Shown: positions 1 through 7,121, counted from the first letter of the stretch. The stretch is 15,204 bases of DNA from an uncultured Bacilli bacterium (GCA_944329545.1 CALVIK010000093.1:1-15204), one strand, 5' to 3'. Made by a program: numbers and translations. Notes: generated by a model from the sequence alone, not told the origin.

Positions 1-236
1 AAAAAGAGGCAACCAGAGAATATGTTTCTAAATTATATGGTTATACTTATGATGAAAATGAAAATATTGAAATGCAAGTAAAAGAAGGTTACATTGAAGA
101 GGATAAAGTCTATGATTTAGAAGGTAATGAATTAGGTACTTATGATAAAGATACTTTAAATACTTTATTAGATAAAGGTACAAGTAAACTATATACTTAT
201 AATAAAATAAATAATAAGTATGAACTTATTAAATAA
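1..236 (+). CDS. 3' end of an unrecognised protein (partial)
   Basis: The third frame is open from the left edge to a TAA at 234-236, giving the last 77 residues of a protein that starts outside the window. It is rich in Tyr, Asp, Glu, Asn and Lys. It ends with a segment containing VYDLEGNELGTYDKDTL and then KLYTYNKINNKYELIK. The other two frames hit stops early, so this is the only coding frame. The composition resembles a soluble or extracytoplasmic domain with short beta-strands, but I recognise no family, and the visible part has no membrane segment, LPXTG motif or catalytic motif. No function is assigned. A large-loop hairpin follows within five bases of the stop. Confidence 0.6.
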   Translation, partial: KEATREYVSKLYGYTYDENENIEMQVKEGYIEEDKVYDLEGNELGTYDKDTLNTLLDKGTSKLYTYNKINNKYELIK

Positions 237-240
237 TAAA

Positions 241-294
241 CACGGCTCACTAAAAATCTTTGTCTCATAATCTCTATTGGTGGGCCGTGCTTTT
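241..294. terminator. Large-loop hairpin, possible weak bidirectional terminator
   Basis: CACGGCTCAC (241-250) pairs with GTGGGCCGTG (280-289) over ten positions with one G-U pair, enclosing a 29-base loop that is almost all pyrimidine and A. The plus-strand copy is followed by CTTTTA, a weak T tract. The minus-strand copy is followed by TTTATTATTT. It sits between two convergent genes, where a terminator is expected, but the loop is much longer than usual, so another structured RNA role is possible. Confidence 0.4.
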
Positions 295-300
295 ATATTG

Positions 301-325
301 AAAAAACGCACTATAAAAGTGCGTT
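301..325 (-). terminator. Intrinsic terminator of the YqfQ-like gene
   Basis: Read on the minus strand, AACGCAC (325-319) pairs with GTGCGTT (311-305) around a 7-base loop. The right arm runs into six T's (306-301). It starts two bases after the minus-strand stop codon at 327-329. This is a standard rho-independent terminator. Confidence 0.8.
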
Positions 326-326
326 G

Positions 327-656
327 TTATAGAAAGAAGGTTGGACCATTTTCATTTAAATTAGTAGTTTGAGCATTTTCAAAATTACTATTACTTTTTT
401 GTTTTTGTACTGAAACATTACCTTTATCATCTACTTTTTTAAATTCATTCATTACCCTAAACATAGTTTTAGCATTTTTAACAACCGGGGACATTTGTTT
501 AATAACCGGAATTGCTTGATTAATAATGTTTAAAGTTCTTTGAGTACCGTTTAAAATAGTACTAAAATTAATACCTCTAGCATTTTTTAAAAAGCCAAAA
601 AAATTACTTGGGGAAGATACCGGAGTATTATAAAAATACGGATTAAAATAGTTCAT
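327..656 (-). CDS. YqfQ-like small protein
   Basis: A 109-residue protein with a Tyr/Asn/Pro/Phe-rich start (MNYFNPYFYN), then FFGFLKNARGINFSTILNGT and an amphipathic helix region (about residues 37-75). That region contains NIINQAIPVIKQMSPVVKNAKTMF, written here only as landmarks: IPVIKQ at about 49-54 and PVVKNAKTM at about 57-65. This layout, with an NPYF-type head, an N-(T/A)-Q-(R/K) motif and a P-x-V-K-N segment, resembles the YqfQ/VrrA-like family of Firmicutes, whose function is unknown. The tail is polar (Asn/Gln/Lys) and looks disordered. The start is set by AGGAAG at 668-663, seven bases before the ATG. It has its own promoter and terminator, so it is monocistronic and divergent from the pilus genes. 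The family assignment is from memory of motifs and is moderate. Confidence 0.6.
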   Translation of the reverse strand: MNYFNPYFYNTPVSSPSNFFGFLKNARGINFSTILNGTQRTLNIINQAIPVIKQMSPVVKNAKTMFRVMNEFKKVDDKGNVSVQKQKSNSNFENAQTTNLNENGPTFFL

Positions 657-677
657 AAGCCACTTCCTTTCTAAAAT

Positions 678-683
678 ATTATA
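678..683 (-). promoter_or_regulatory. -10 element for the YqfQ-like gene
   Basis: TATAAT on the minus strand, 22 bases before the start codon. No good -35 hexamer lies 17 bases upstream (TAAAAC at 706-701 is the nearest candidate). Confidence 0.45.
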
Positions 684-721
684 TGTTTTTCCATAAAAAT
701 GTTTTATTTGATTTTAAAATA

Positions 722-730
722 TGCTATAAT
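722..730 (+). promoter_or_regulatory. Extended -10 promoter for the pilC-pilD pair
   Basis: TGCTATAAT is a perfect extended -10 (TGnTATAAT), about 40 bases before the chosen pilC-type start at 770. No clear -35 is seen, as is usual with extended -10 promoters. Its upstream region is shared back to back with the minus-strand promoter at 678-683. It also argues that the in-frame start at 683, upstream of this promoter, is not used. Confidence 0.6.
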
Positions 731-769
731 GATAATAAGCGTAAGAGAGTAAAGAGGAAGGTGTATATA

Positions 770-2416
770 ATGACTAAAGTTTTAAGCCCATTTATTTATT
801 TTTTTAAAGGCATTATAGTTTTTTTTAGGGCTTTAGGAAGTATTTTTTATCATGCTATCGTTGCCGTACCTTTTGTAATAAAATCACGAAACATTCCTCA
901 AACTGAAGAACCAAGTGCCGAAGATATTAAATTTAATAAAGATAATGCTGGTAAAGCTATTATGGATACTATCACTTCTAACGAAGATAATGATTTTAAC
1001 ATTAATATTACAACAGAAGAAGAACCAATAGAAGAAGATTTTTTAACTAAATTAGGAAAAAAATTAATGGCACTTCCTGAAAAGTATCAAGAAAAAAATA
1101 CCTTAGCTTTAATAAAAAAATACACCAAAAACAAAGGAGAACCAGTCCCCCTTACAATAAATTATGATGGGCCTGATGCTGCTAAAAGCAAAGATAAGCA
1201 AGTATATGAATATATTATAAAAACCCCAGAAGGTCGGTATCAAAGAGGTTATTTTAGTGCCTTTTCTAAAGTTGAAGTTTATTCATTTTTAAGAAGTGAA
1301 GGTAATATAGTTTACACAATTAGAACTAATAAATGGTTACAAACAACTAGAAGCAATATTTCTGGAAATAGCAAAATAAAAATAAAAGACTTAAATTTTT
1401 TACTTACACAATTATCAACATATTTAAAAGCTGGTATTCCTCTTGCTGATTCTGTTAGAATTTTAGTTAAACAATTTCCTAATAAAAATTATCAAAGAAT
1501 TTTAAGAGGAGTTGTTTACGATTTATCAATTGGTAAAAACTTTAGTGAAGCTTTAGAAAAGCAAGGGAAAGCCTTTCCACAAATACTTATCAATATGGTT
1601 AGAGCGGCCGAAATGACCGGCGAACTTCCAGAAACATTAGATGATATGGCTGAATATTTTGCCGAAACCGAAGCAACTAGAAAAGCTATGGTTACAGCCA
1701 TGATGTATCCCGTTATTATTTTCATAATAGCAATTGGCGTTGGAACATTTATTATGCTTTATGTTGTTCCACAATTTGTCGAAATATATGAAGGTATGGA
1801 TAATGCCGAAATTCCTGGTATTACCTTGTTTGTCCTTGCTTTAAGTGATTTCCTCCAACAATATATTATTGTTATTGGTATTGTGTTTATCATTTTATTA
1901 GTTATTAGTATTTATTTGTATCGTCATGTTAAAGGATTTAGAAAAAATGTTCAATTATTTGGTATGAAATTACCTGGTTTTGGAAACATCATAATTTATA
2001 ATGAAGTTACTATGTTTACTAAAACCTTTGCTTCTTTACTAGCGCATAATGTCTTTATAACTGATAGTATGACTATTTTAAACAAAGTAACAAACAATGA
2101 AATTTATAAACAATTAATAACAAAAGCCATTAACAATGTCGCAAAAGGTGGTAAAATTTCCACGGCCTTTAAAGATCATTGGGCTTTTCCAATACCAGCA
2201 TATGAAATGATTGTCACTGGTGAAAAAACTGGGCAACTTCCAGAAATGATGCAGAAAGTTGCTAATTACTATCAAGATTTACATCGTAATGCCATTACGA
2301 GAATCAAAACATTTATTGAACCGATATTAATTTTAATGTTAACCGCTATGGTTGGTGTTATCGTTTTAGCAATCGTTGTACCAATGTTTAATATGTATGG
2401 AGCAATTCAGCAGTAG
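770..2416 (+). CDS. pilC: Type II secretion/type IV pilus inner-membrane platform protein (PilC/GspF family)
   Basis: A 548-residue protein with two GspF-type (T2SSF) domains. Domain one spans about residues 205-335, with the EMTGELPETL motif at 281-290. Domain two spans about 410-540, with EKTGQLPEMM at 485-494. Membrane helices lie at about 312-335, 365-384 and 518-540. This family forms the cytoplasmic-membrane platform that couples the assembly ATPase to pilus growth. The segment at 145-190 (YEYIIKTPEGRYQRGYF onward) matches the usual PilC N-terminus. The first 125 residues are extra: a hydrophobic stretch at 5-37 followed by an acidic linker. The ATG at 770 is chosen because AGAGGAAGG (753-761) lies eight bases upstream, and the longer frame from 683 has no such site. 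A prepilin peptidase gene follows 12 bases later. The product could serve a pilus, pseudopilus or DNA-uptake machine; no ATPase or pilin gene is in the window. Confidence 0.92.
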   Translation: MTKVLSPFIYFFKGIIVFFRALGSIFYHAIVAVPFVIKSRNIPQTEEPSAEDIKFNKDNAGKAIMDTITSNEDNDFNINITTEEEPIEEDFLTKLGKKLMALPEKYQEKNTLALIKKYTKNKGEPVPLTINYDGPDAAKSKDKQVYEYIIKTPEGRYQRGYFSAFSKVEVYSFLRSEGNIVYTIRTNKWLQTTRSNISGNSKIKIKDLNFLLTQLSTYLKAGIPLADSVRILVKQFPNKNYQRILRGVVYDLSIGKNFSEALEKQGKAFPQILINMVRAAEMTGELPETLDDMAEYFAETEATRKAMVTAMMYPVIIFIIAIGVGTFIMLYVVPQFVEIYEGMDNAEIPGITLFVLALSDFLQQYIIVIGIVFIILLVISIYLYRHVKGFRKNVQLFGMKLPGFGNIIIYNEVTMFTKTFASLLAHNVFITDSMTILNKVTNNEIYKQLITKAINNVAKGGKISTAFKDHWAFPIPAYEMIVTGEKTGQLPEMMQKVANYYQDLHRNAITRIKTFIEPILILMLTAMVGVIVLAIVVPMFNMYGAIQQ

Positions 2417-2428
2417 GGGGGAATAATT

Positions 2429-3193
2429 ATGGAAATAATTATCTTTATTTGGATGTTTATTATAGGAGCCATTTTTGGTTCTTTTTACAATGTTGTGGGG
2501 CTTAGAATCCCTATAAATGAGTCAATCATTACGCCAGCTAGTCATTGCCCAAGGTGCCAGCACAAACTTACAGGAATAGAATTAATTCCTATTTTATCTT
2601 ATTTTATCCAAAAGGGAAAATGTAAAAATTGTCGAGAAAAAATTTCTATTATATATCCAATTTTTGAAAGCCTTTGTGGTTTGCTATTTGCTCTTGCCTA
2701 TTTATCATTTGGTTTTTCTAAAGAACTGATAATAGCTTTAACCTTTATTTCTATGCTTATTATTATTGTTATCAGTGATATTAATTATTTAATAATTCCT
2801 GATAGTATTCTTTTGATATTTGGAATTTTATTAGTAGGTGAAATTAGTTTATTTTATGGTTTTGAAACTTTAGTAAAAGCTTTAGCTAATGGAACTTTGT
2901 CTTTTCTTTTAATGTTTGCTTTAAAAAAATTTGGCGATTTTCTTTTTAAAAAAGAAAGTATGGGTGGGGGAGATATAAAATTAATGTTTATTATTGGTAT
3001 GGTTATATCTTTTCCTATGAGCATTTTAGCTATCTTTTTAGCTAGCTTTATTGGTTTGCCAATTGCTCTTGCGATTATGAAAAAAAACAGCACCCATATT
3101 CTTCCTTTTGGCCCTTTATTAGCATTAGGGGCAATTATAATATTGCTTTTACAAATAAATAGTGAAACAATTTTAAGTTTATATGGTTTATAA
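2429..3193 (+). CDS. pilD: Prepilin peptidase (A24 family, leader peptidase/N-methyltransferase)
   Basis: A 254-residue polytopic membrane protein that cleaves type IV prepilin leader peptides and, in the full-length family, methylates the new N-terminus. The N-terminal domain has GSFYNVVGLRIP and the two zinc-type pairs CPRC (C40, C43) and CKNC (C65, C68), as in bifunctional PilD rather than the short archaeal-type enzymes. The two aspartates of the peptidase active site are D117 in SDINYLIIPD and D182 in GGGDIK. The rest is hydrophobic helices, as expected. Length is near the family norm. Translation starts after a strong AGGGGGGA site (2415-2422) that overlaps the pilC stop, so the two are co-transcribed and probably coupled. 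The symbol comC would be equally fair. Confidence 0.95.
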   Translation: MEIIIFIWMFIIGAIFGSFYNVVGLRIPINESIITPASHCPRCQHKLTGIELIPILSYFIQKGKCKNCREKISIIYPIFESLCGLLFALAYLSFGFSKELIIALTFISMLIIIVISDINYLIIPDSILLIFGILLVGEISLFYGFETLVKALANGTLSFLLMFALKKFGDFLFKKESMGGGDIKLMFIIGMVISFPMSILAIFLASFIGLPIALAIMKKNSTHILPFGPLLALGAIIILLLQINSETILSLYGL

Positions 3194-3197
3194 TTAG

Positions 3198-3225
3198 AAA
3201 AGACTTTATATTAAAAGTTTTTTTT
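3198..3225 (+). terminator. AT-rich terminator after the prepilin peptidase gene
   Basis: AAAAGACTTT (3198-3207) can pair with AAAGTTTTTT (3214-3223, one G-U) around a 6-base loop, followed by further T's to 3225. The stem is weak because it is nearly all A-T. It directly abuts the next -10 element. Confidence 0.5.
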
Positions 3226-3227
3226 GA

Positions 3228-3233
3228 TATAAT
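3228..3233 (+). promoter_or_regulatory. -10 element for the ydbST-like pair
   Basis: A TATAAT 24 bases before the start at 3257, just after the T tract of the preceding terminator. There is no convincing -35, and no TGAAAC-type sigma-W -35 is visible, although B. subtilis ydbST is known as a sigma-W target. Confidence 0.45.
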
Positions 3234-3256
3234 CTAATAAAAAAGGAGGAAGTTTT

Positions 3257-3742
3257 ATGTATAAATCACTAGATAAAAAAGCTATTACAGTTATGCGCAT
3301 TAATGCCCTTATCGGCGGTGTTATAACATTATTAATCGTTTTAATTGCTTTATATTTTTGTTTAACTAATTTTGAGGATAACTTTAGTAAAATTATTGTA
3401 ATCTCTGTTGCTAGCATTATTGGAATTATAATTTTACTAGATATTTTCTTATTTCCAATCATTCGTTATAATCGTTATAAATATCTAATAACTGATGATA
3501 AAATTGAAGTAAAAAAAGGATTGTTTTTAATTACAAGAACCATTATTCAAATAAAAAGAGTGCAAAAAATAGAAATAAGTGATGGTCCGATTGATCGGAA
3601 ATTTTCTTTAGCTAGTGTCAATATTTATACCGCAGCAGGGGTTGCCGATATTAAATTTTTAAATAAAAACGAAGCTGAAAAAATAACCGAAGAAATTAAT
3701 AACATATTAAAGAAAAATTTGGAGAAAAATTATGAAAACTAG
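3257..3742 (+). CDS. ydbS: YdbS-like PH-domain membrane protein
   Basis: A 161-residue protein with two N-terminal membrane helices (about 15-36 and 45-68) followed by a bacterial PH domain (bPH_2/DUF304, about 70-155). The domain carries the family pattern YLITDDKIEVKKGL (76-89), then RTIIQIKRVQKIEI and DGPIDRKFSLASVNIYTAAG (109-128). Length and layout match B. subtilis YdbS (about 160 aa). The gene overlaps the YdbT-like gene by 11 bases, the same order as in B. subtilis, where the pair contributes to resistance to some antimicrobial peptides. The same role here is inference. The start follows AGGAGGAAG (3244-3252). The molecular activity of the family is not established. Confidence 0.85.
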   Translation: MYKSLDKKAITVMRINALIGGVITLLIVLIALYFCLTNFEDNFSKIIVISVASIIGIIILLDIFLFPIIRYNRYKYLITDDKIEVKKGLFLITRTIIQIKRVQKIEISDGPIDRKFSLASVNIYTAAGVADIKFLNKNEAEKITEEINNILKKNLEKNYEN

Positions 3743-5105
3743 AATGCATCCGTCAATTATATTAGAAAATTTGATTTCTTCTTTAGGCCTTATCGTTATT
3801 ATTTTTATTTATTTAATTATCGATGAAGTTAATAATGACAATTTAGAAACTTTAAGTAATTTGGCTAAAGATATTCCCTTTATTGGCGTTTTAATAGCCA
3901 TTTTAATATTTTTTGGACTTTTACTTATTTTTACTATTTACTTCTTTTTTAAATGGTATAATACTTATATATATTTTAATGGTGATACTTTTGTTATTGA
4001 AAGCGGAAAATTATTTAAAAGAAAATCAACATTTCATCTTAAAGATATTGCCGCAGTTAATATAAAACAAAATATTTTAGAAAAAATAATTAATACAGCG
4101 AATATGAAAATAGTATTAAATACTAATGATGAAAATAATTTTCGTGGTAAACTTATTTTTAAATATATTACTGCCGAAAATATTCGTAATAAAATTTTAG
4201 GTAAAGAAATCAAAGAAGAAGAATTCAATAGCATATTTAACTTTACTTTTAAAGATATAATTATTCATTTATTTTTATCATTCAATATTTTGTCTTTAAT
4301 AATTATTTTAATTATTTACATTCCTTTAGTTTTGTCGCTACTGCATGAAGGCGGTCTTGGTAGTATTTTCACTTCCGTTTTAGTTACTATTTTATTTATC
4401 GGAGGTATTATCTTCAATAGTTTAAAAACAATATTAAATTATTATAATTTTAAAGTAATAAGAATAGATGATACAATAAAATTATCTTATGGCGCTTTGA
4501 CAACTTATAAATATAATATCCCAATAAAAAAAATAAATTCTGTTATGATTAAAAGAACTTTACAAGCAAAAATATTTGGCTATTATCTAGTAGAAGTTGT
4601 TAACGCTGGTATGACTGATACCGAAAATGAAAAAACAATAGTTGCTTTGTATGTAAAAAAAGACAACTTAGAAAAAATATTTACGAAATTACTTTTTGAA
4701 TATCAAAATGATATTATTTTAAATAAACAAACAAAAAAAGCTTTAGGTACTTATATTTTGGCAAACACTATTTTAATCATTGTAGCTGTTTGTTTAGTAC
4801 CTATCACTTACTTTTCACTATTATTAATTCCTTTAGTTCTTCTAATTGCCTATATCCAATATAAGTACAAAAAAATTGGCATTAATAAGCATTTTCTAAT
4901 TTTACAAAGTGGTTTCTTTGAAGAAAAAAATGTTATTTTAAATTTTAAAAAAATAGAACTAATTGCTTTTGAAAAAGGAATTTCTAGTACTATTACTAAA
5001 TTATGGAGCGTTCGCGCTAATGTTGTTGGTTCTTTAGCTAATAGAAGTTTTAAAAGTGGCTATTTTACCAAAGATGTTATGAAAAAGATAGAAGCAAATT
5101 ATTAA
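3732..5105 (+). CDS. ydbT: YdbT-like protein with repeated PH domains
   Basis: A 457-residue membrane protein built of three repeats of helix pair plus PH-like domain. Helices are at about 10-30 and 50-73, 175-200 and 210-230, and 338-377. PH-like segments lie at about 78-155 (YFNGDTFVIESGKLFKRKST), 238-320 (RIDDTIKLSYGALTTYKYNI) and 381-452 (GINKHFLILQSGFFEEKNVI). This matches YdbT, which is about 490 aa and follows ydbS. The start overlaps the YdbS stop by 11 bases and has a modest GGAG (3721-3724), so translation is probably coupled. The last codons lie in the left arm of the terminator. It probably forms a membrane complex with the YdbS-like protein; this is inferred from gene order. Confidence 0.85.
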   Translation: MKTRMHPSIILENLISSLGLIVIIFIYLIIDEVNNDNLETLSNLAKDIPFIGVLIAILIFFGLLLIFTIYFFFKWYNTYIYFNGDTFVIESGKLFKRKSTFHLKDIAAVNIKQNILEKIINTANMKIVLNTNDENNFRGKLIFKYITAENIRNKILGKEIKEEEFNSIFNFTFKDIIIHLFLSFNILSLIIILIIYIPLVLSLLHEGGLGSIFTSVLVTILFIGGIIFNSLKTILNYYNFKVIRIDDTIKLSYGALTTYKYNIPIKKINSVMIKRTLQAKIFGYYLVEVVNAGMTDTENEKTIVALYVKKDNLEKIFTKLLFEYQNDIILNKQTKKALGTYILANTILIIVAVCLVPITYFSLLLIPLVLLIAYIQYKYKKIGINKHFLILQSGFFEEKNVILNFKKIELIAFEKGISSTITKLWSVRANVVGSLANRSFKSGYFTKDVMKKIEANY

Positions 5106-5124
5106 ATTCTTCTATCTTTTTTTG
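5082..5124 (+). terminator. Intrinsic terminator after ydbT
   Basis: A perfect 13-bp stem, AAAAAGATAGAAG (5082-5094) with CTTCTATCTTTTT (5109-5121), with a 14-base loop and a T tract to 5123. The left arm encodes the protein's last residues and the stop codon (5103-5105) is in the loop. Confidence 0.85.
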
Positions 5125-5132
5125 TTTTAAAA

Positions 5133-5141
5133 TGTTATAAT
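5133..5141 (+). promoter_or_regulatory. Extended -10 promoter for queH
   Basis: TGTTATAAT matches the extended -10 consensus, 25 bases before the queH start. The region where a -35 would lie is the T tract of the preceding terminator, so terminator and promoter are packed together. Confidence 0.6.
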
Positions 5142-5165
5142 TATTAAAGAAATGAGGGTTTCGGG

Positions 5166-5771
5166 ATGAAAACAAATTATAATTTAATTATGGAAGATAT
5201 TATTGATAATTTAAATGATAAACCAAAATTATTGCTTCATGCGTGCTGCGGAGTTTGCAGTAGCGCCGTTCTTGAAAGATTAATACCTTATTTTGATATT
5301 ACAGTTTTATATTATAATCCTAATATATATCCTATAGAAGAATATCAAAAAAGATTAGAAGTTTTAAAAGAATTGATTTCTAAAGCAAATCTACCAGTAA
5401 AATTATTGGAAGTAGGTTATAATATAAAAGAGTTTTATGAAGTAGTAAAAGGTTTAGAAAAGGAAAAAGAAGGCGGGAAGCGATGTAATGTTTGTTATAA
5501 ATTAAGATTAGAACAAACAGCTTTACTTGCTCAAAAAAATAAATTTGATTATTTTTGTACGACTTTATCCGTAAGCCCTTATAAAAAAGCCGATGTTTTA
5601 AATGAAATAGGTAAAAGTTTAGAAAACAAATATAATGTTAAATATTTATATTCTGATTTTAAGAAAAAAGAAGGTTATAAAAGAAGTAATGAACTGGCAA
5701 AAAAATATAATTTATATCGGCAACATTACTGTGGTTGTGAATTTTCTTTAAAAGATATGATGGTGAAGTAA
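5166..5771 (+). CDS. queH: Epoxyqueuosine reductase QueH
   Basis: A 201-residue cytoplasmic enzyme for the last step of queuosine synthesis, reducing epoxyqueuosine to queuosine in tRNA. It is the QueH (former DUF208) type, unrelated to QueG. Family motifs are all present: HACCGVCSS (25-33), YYNPNIYP (49-56), RCNVCYKLRL (106-115), CTTLSVSPYK (131-140) and YCGC (188-191). The cysteines C27, C28, C107, C110, C189 and C191 are candidates for the iron-sulfur cluster, the nearby iron and the redox pair described for this family. Exact roles are not assigned here. Length is typical. The start has GAGGG at 5154-5158, seven bases upstream. The next gene begins one base after the stop, so they are co-transcribed, though no functional link is obvious. 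No other queuosine gene is in the window. Confidence 0.95.
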   Translation: MKTNYNLIMEDIIDNLNDKPKLLLHACCGVCSSAVLERLIPYFDITVLYYNPNIYPIEEYQKRLEVLKELISKANLPVKLLEVGYNIKEFYEVVKGLEKEKEGGKRCNVCYKLRLEQTALLAQKNKFDYFCTTLSVSPYKKADVLNEIGKSLENKYNVKYLYSDFKKKEGYKRSNELAKKYNLYRQHYCGCEFSLKDMMVK

Positions 5772-5772
5772 T

Positions 5773-6588
5773 ATGAAATTAGCAGTAAGATTAATGTTTG
5801 GAATTTTAATTACTTTCATAAGCCTTTTTATTTTTATAGGTGCTGATGACAAAGACATGGTAAAATCTAATTTATTAACCGAAAAAACTTTTATAAACTT
5901 AAAAAAAGCTAGTCCTAAAGCATTAGAAAAAGAAAACACGGTTCTTTCTAAACCCTCTTCAAAAACAATTTATTTAACATTTGATGATGGGCCAAGCTAT
6001 TTAACAAATCAAATATTAGATATCTTAAAACAAAACAATGTTGCTGCTACTTTTTTTGTAATCGGTTCACATATCGATGAATATCAAGATACTGTAAAAA
6101 GAGCTTATTTAGATGGCCATACTGTTGCCTTACACTCCGATAGCCATGTTTATAGTTATATATATACATCTTTAGATAATTATTTAGCTGATTTAAACAG
6201 TATTCGTACAAAAGTTTATAATATTACGCAAAATTATTCGAGAATTGTCAGACTTCCAGGTGGCGCTTCTAATACCGTTAGCAAAAAATACAAAGCTGGC
6301 GTTATTACAGAAATTACTAACTGGCTAAATAAGCATGATTATTATTATTTTGATTGGAATGTCGATTCATTAGACGCATCTGGCAGAGTTTCCAAAGAAG
6401 TTATTTATAATAGTGTTGTTAATAGTTTAAAAGAAGGAGATAATATTGTCTTGATGCATGATGCGGCGACCAAAGCGACAACCGTAGAAGCCTTACCTTT
6501 AATTATTGAATACGCTAAAGCCAACGGTTATACATTTGCTAAAATAACTAAAAATACTATTCCATACCATCATAAAATTTTAAATTAA
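5773..6588 (+). CDS. Membrane-anchored polysaccharide deacetylase (NodB domain)
   Basis: A 271-residue protein with an N-terminal hydrophobic segment (about 5-23) acting as a signal anchor, a linker, and a NodB deacetylase domain (about 64-262). The catalytic motifs are intact: TFDDGPS (69-75, metal ligand and base D71/D72), HSDSH (121-125, H121 and H125 metal ligands), RLPGG (160-164), DWNVDSLD (194-201) and LMHDA (227-231, H229). Carbohydrate esterase family 4 enzymes of this kind remove acetyl groups from peptidoglycan N-acetylglucosamine or from other surface glycans, often giving lysozyme resistance. Peptidoglycan is the likeliest substrate but is not proven. The gene starts one base after queH with GGTGA (5762-5766) inside the queH end, so translation is coupled. 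Confidence 0.92.
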   Translation: MKLAVRLMFGILITFISLFIFIGADDKDMVKSNLLTEKTFINLKKASPKALEKENTVLSKPSSKTIYLTFDDGPSYLTNQILDILKQNNVAATFFVIGSHIDEYQDTVKRAYLDGHTVALHSDSHVYSYIYTSLDNYLADLNSIRTKVYNITQNYSRIVRLPGGASNTVSKKYKAGVITEITNWLNKHDYYYFDWNVDSLDASGRVSKEVIYNSVVNSLKEGDNIVLMHDAATKATTVEALPLIIEYAKANGYTFAKITKNTIPYHHKILN

Positions 6589-6619
6589 ATAATTGTTAGG
6601 GTATTGACAATTATTTTTT
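6588..6619 (+). terminator. Terminator of the queH operon, overlapping the marR promoter
   Basis: A perfect 9-bp inverted repeat, AATAATTGT (6588-6596) with ACAATTATT (6607-6615), with a 10-base loop and T's to 6619. The right arm contains part of the -35 hexamer of the next promoter, so the same repeat may also act as a repressor site. Confidence 0.65.
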
Positions 6620-6632
6620 AATATACTAAAAT
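6604..6632 (+). promoter_or_regulatory. Sigma-A-type promoter of the marR-ABC operon
   Basis: A perfect -35 TTGACA (6604-6609), a 17-base spacer and TAAAAT (6627-6632, 5 of 6 to consensus). The start codon is 27 bases downstream. It is one of the two best promoter matches in the window. The -35 lies inside the right arm of an inverted repeat, a suitable place for autoregulation by the MarR protein. Confidence 0.7.
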
Positions 6633-6658
6633 AAGTAAGACGGTAAAAGAGGTGAATC

Positions 6659-7105
6659 ATGCAAAGTAAAAGCGTTCTTTTTGAAATAAAATCCTTAGAA
6701 CAAGAAATTGTTCGTTTTATTTTTTCTGATATAAAACTGCCTGATAGTTTAAAAATGCTCTCGCCAACCCAAATGCAAATAATTGATTATATTTTAAAAA
6801 ATCAAAATCAAAATATATATCAAAAAGACTTAGAACAAGTGTTAAACTTAAGAAGAGCTACTGTATCTGGGGTTTTATGTACAATGGAAAAAAACAATTT
6901 AATAACACGCGTTATTAATGAAAATGATACTAGAGTTAAAAAAATAATTCTAAACGACAATTTAAAACAAAATTTACAAAAACATATAAAAGAAATTATG
7001 AAATGGGAAAATAAAATCATTAAAGATATAAGTAAAGAAGATATGCAAATATTTATTAAAGTAATCAAGCAAATGAAAAAAAATATTGAATATACTAATA
7101 ATTAG
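6659..7105 (+). CDS. MarR-family transcriptional regulator
   Basis: A 148-residue winged-helix protein. Helix-turn-helix: QKDLEQVLNLRRATVSGVLCTMEKN around residues 55-79 (the LNLRRATVSG core is at 62-71). The wing has NENDTRVKKI (87-96) with the family's conserved D90 and R92. Long helices at both ends form the dimer interface. MarR proteins are usually repressors released by small ligands such as drugs or phenolics. Here it heads an operon with two ABC exporter halves 16 bases downstream, the usual arrangement for a self-regulated efflux system. The start follows AGAGGTGA (6648-6655). The ligand cannot be predicted from sequence. Confidence 0.93.
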   Translation: MQSKSVLFEIKSLEQEIVRFIFSDIKLPDSLKMLSPTQMQIIDYILKNQNQNIYQKDLEQVLNLRRATVSGVLCTMEKNNLITRVINENDTRVKKIILNDNLKQNLQKHIKEIMKWENKIIKDISKEDMQIFIKVIKQMKKNIEYTNN

Positions 7106-7121
7106 CTAGGAGGAAGATACA

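Noticed and set aside
683..769. Longer start for the pilC-type gene, adding 29 residues
   Set aside because: The added part lies over the promoter (TGCTATAAT at 722-730), has no ribosome site and encodes an unlikely basic peptide. The ATG at 770 has a strong ribosome site.
657..769. Riboswitch or leader RNA upstream of the pilC-type gene
   Set aside because: The transcribed leader would be only about 30 bases with no stable stem seen.
1516..1725. Minus-strand open frame opposite the pilC-type gene, and similar ones at 2854-3093, 3211-3462, 4034-4234, 5748-5939, 6820-7068, 7889-8203, 8865-9059 and 10854-11042
   Set aside because: All are antisense to well-supported genes, lack ribosome sites or family motifs, and have compositions expected of shadow frames in AT-rich DNA.
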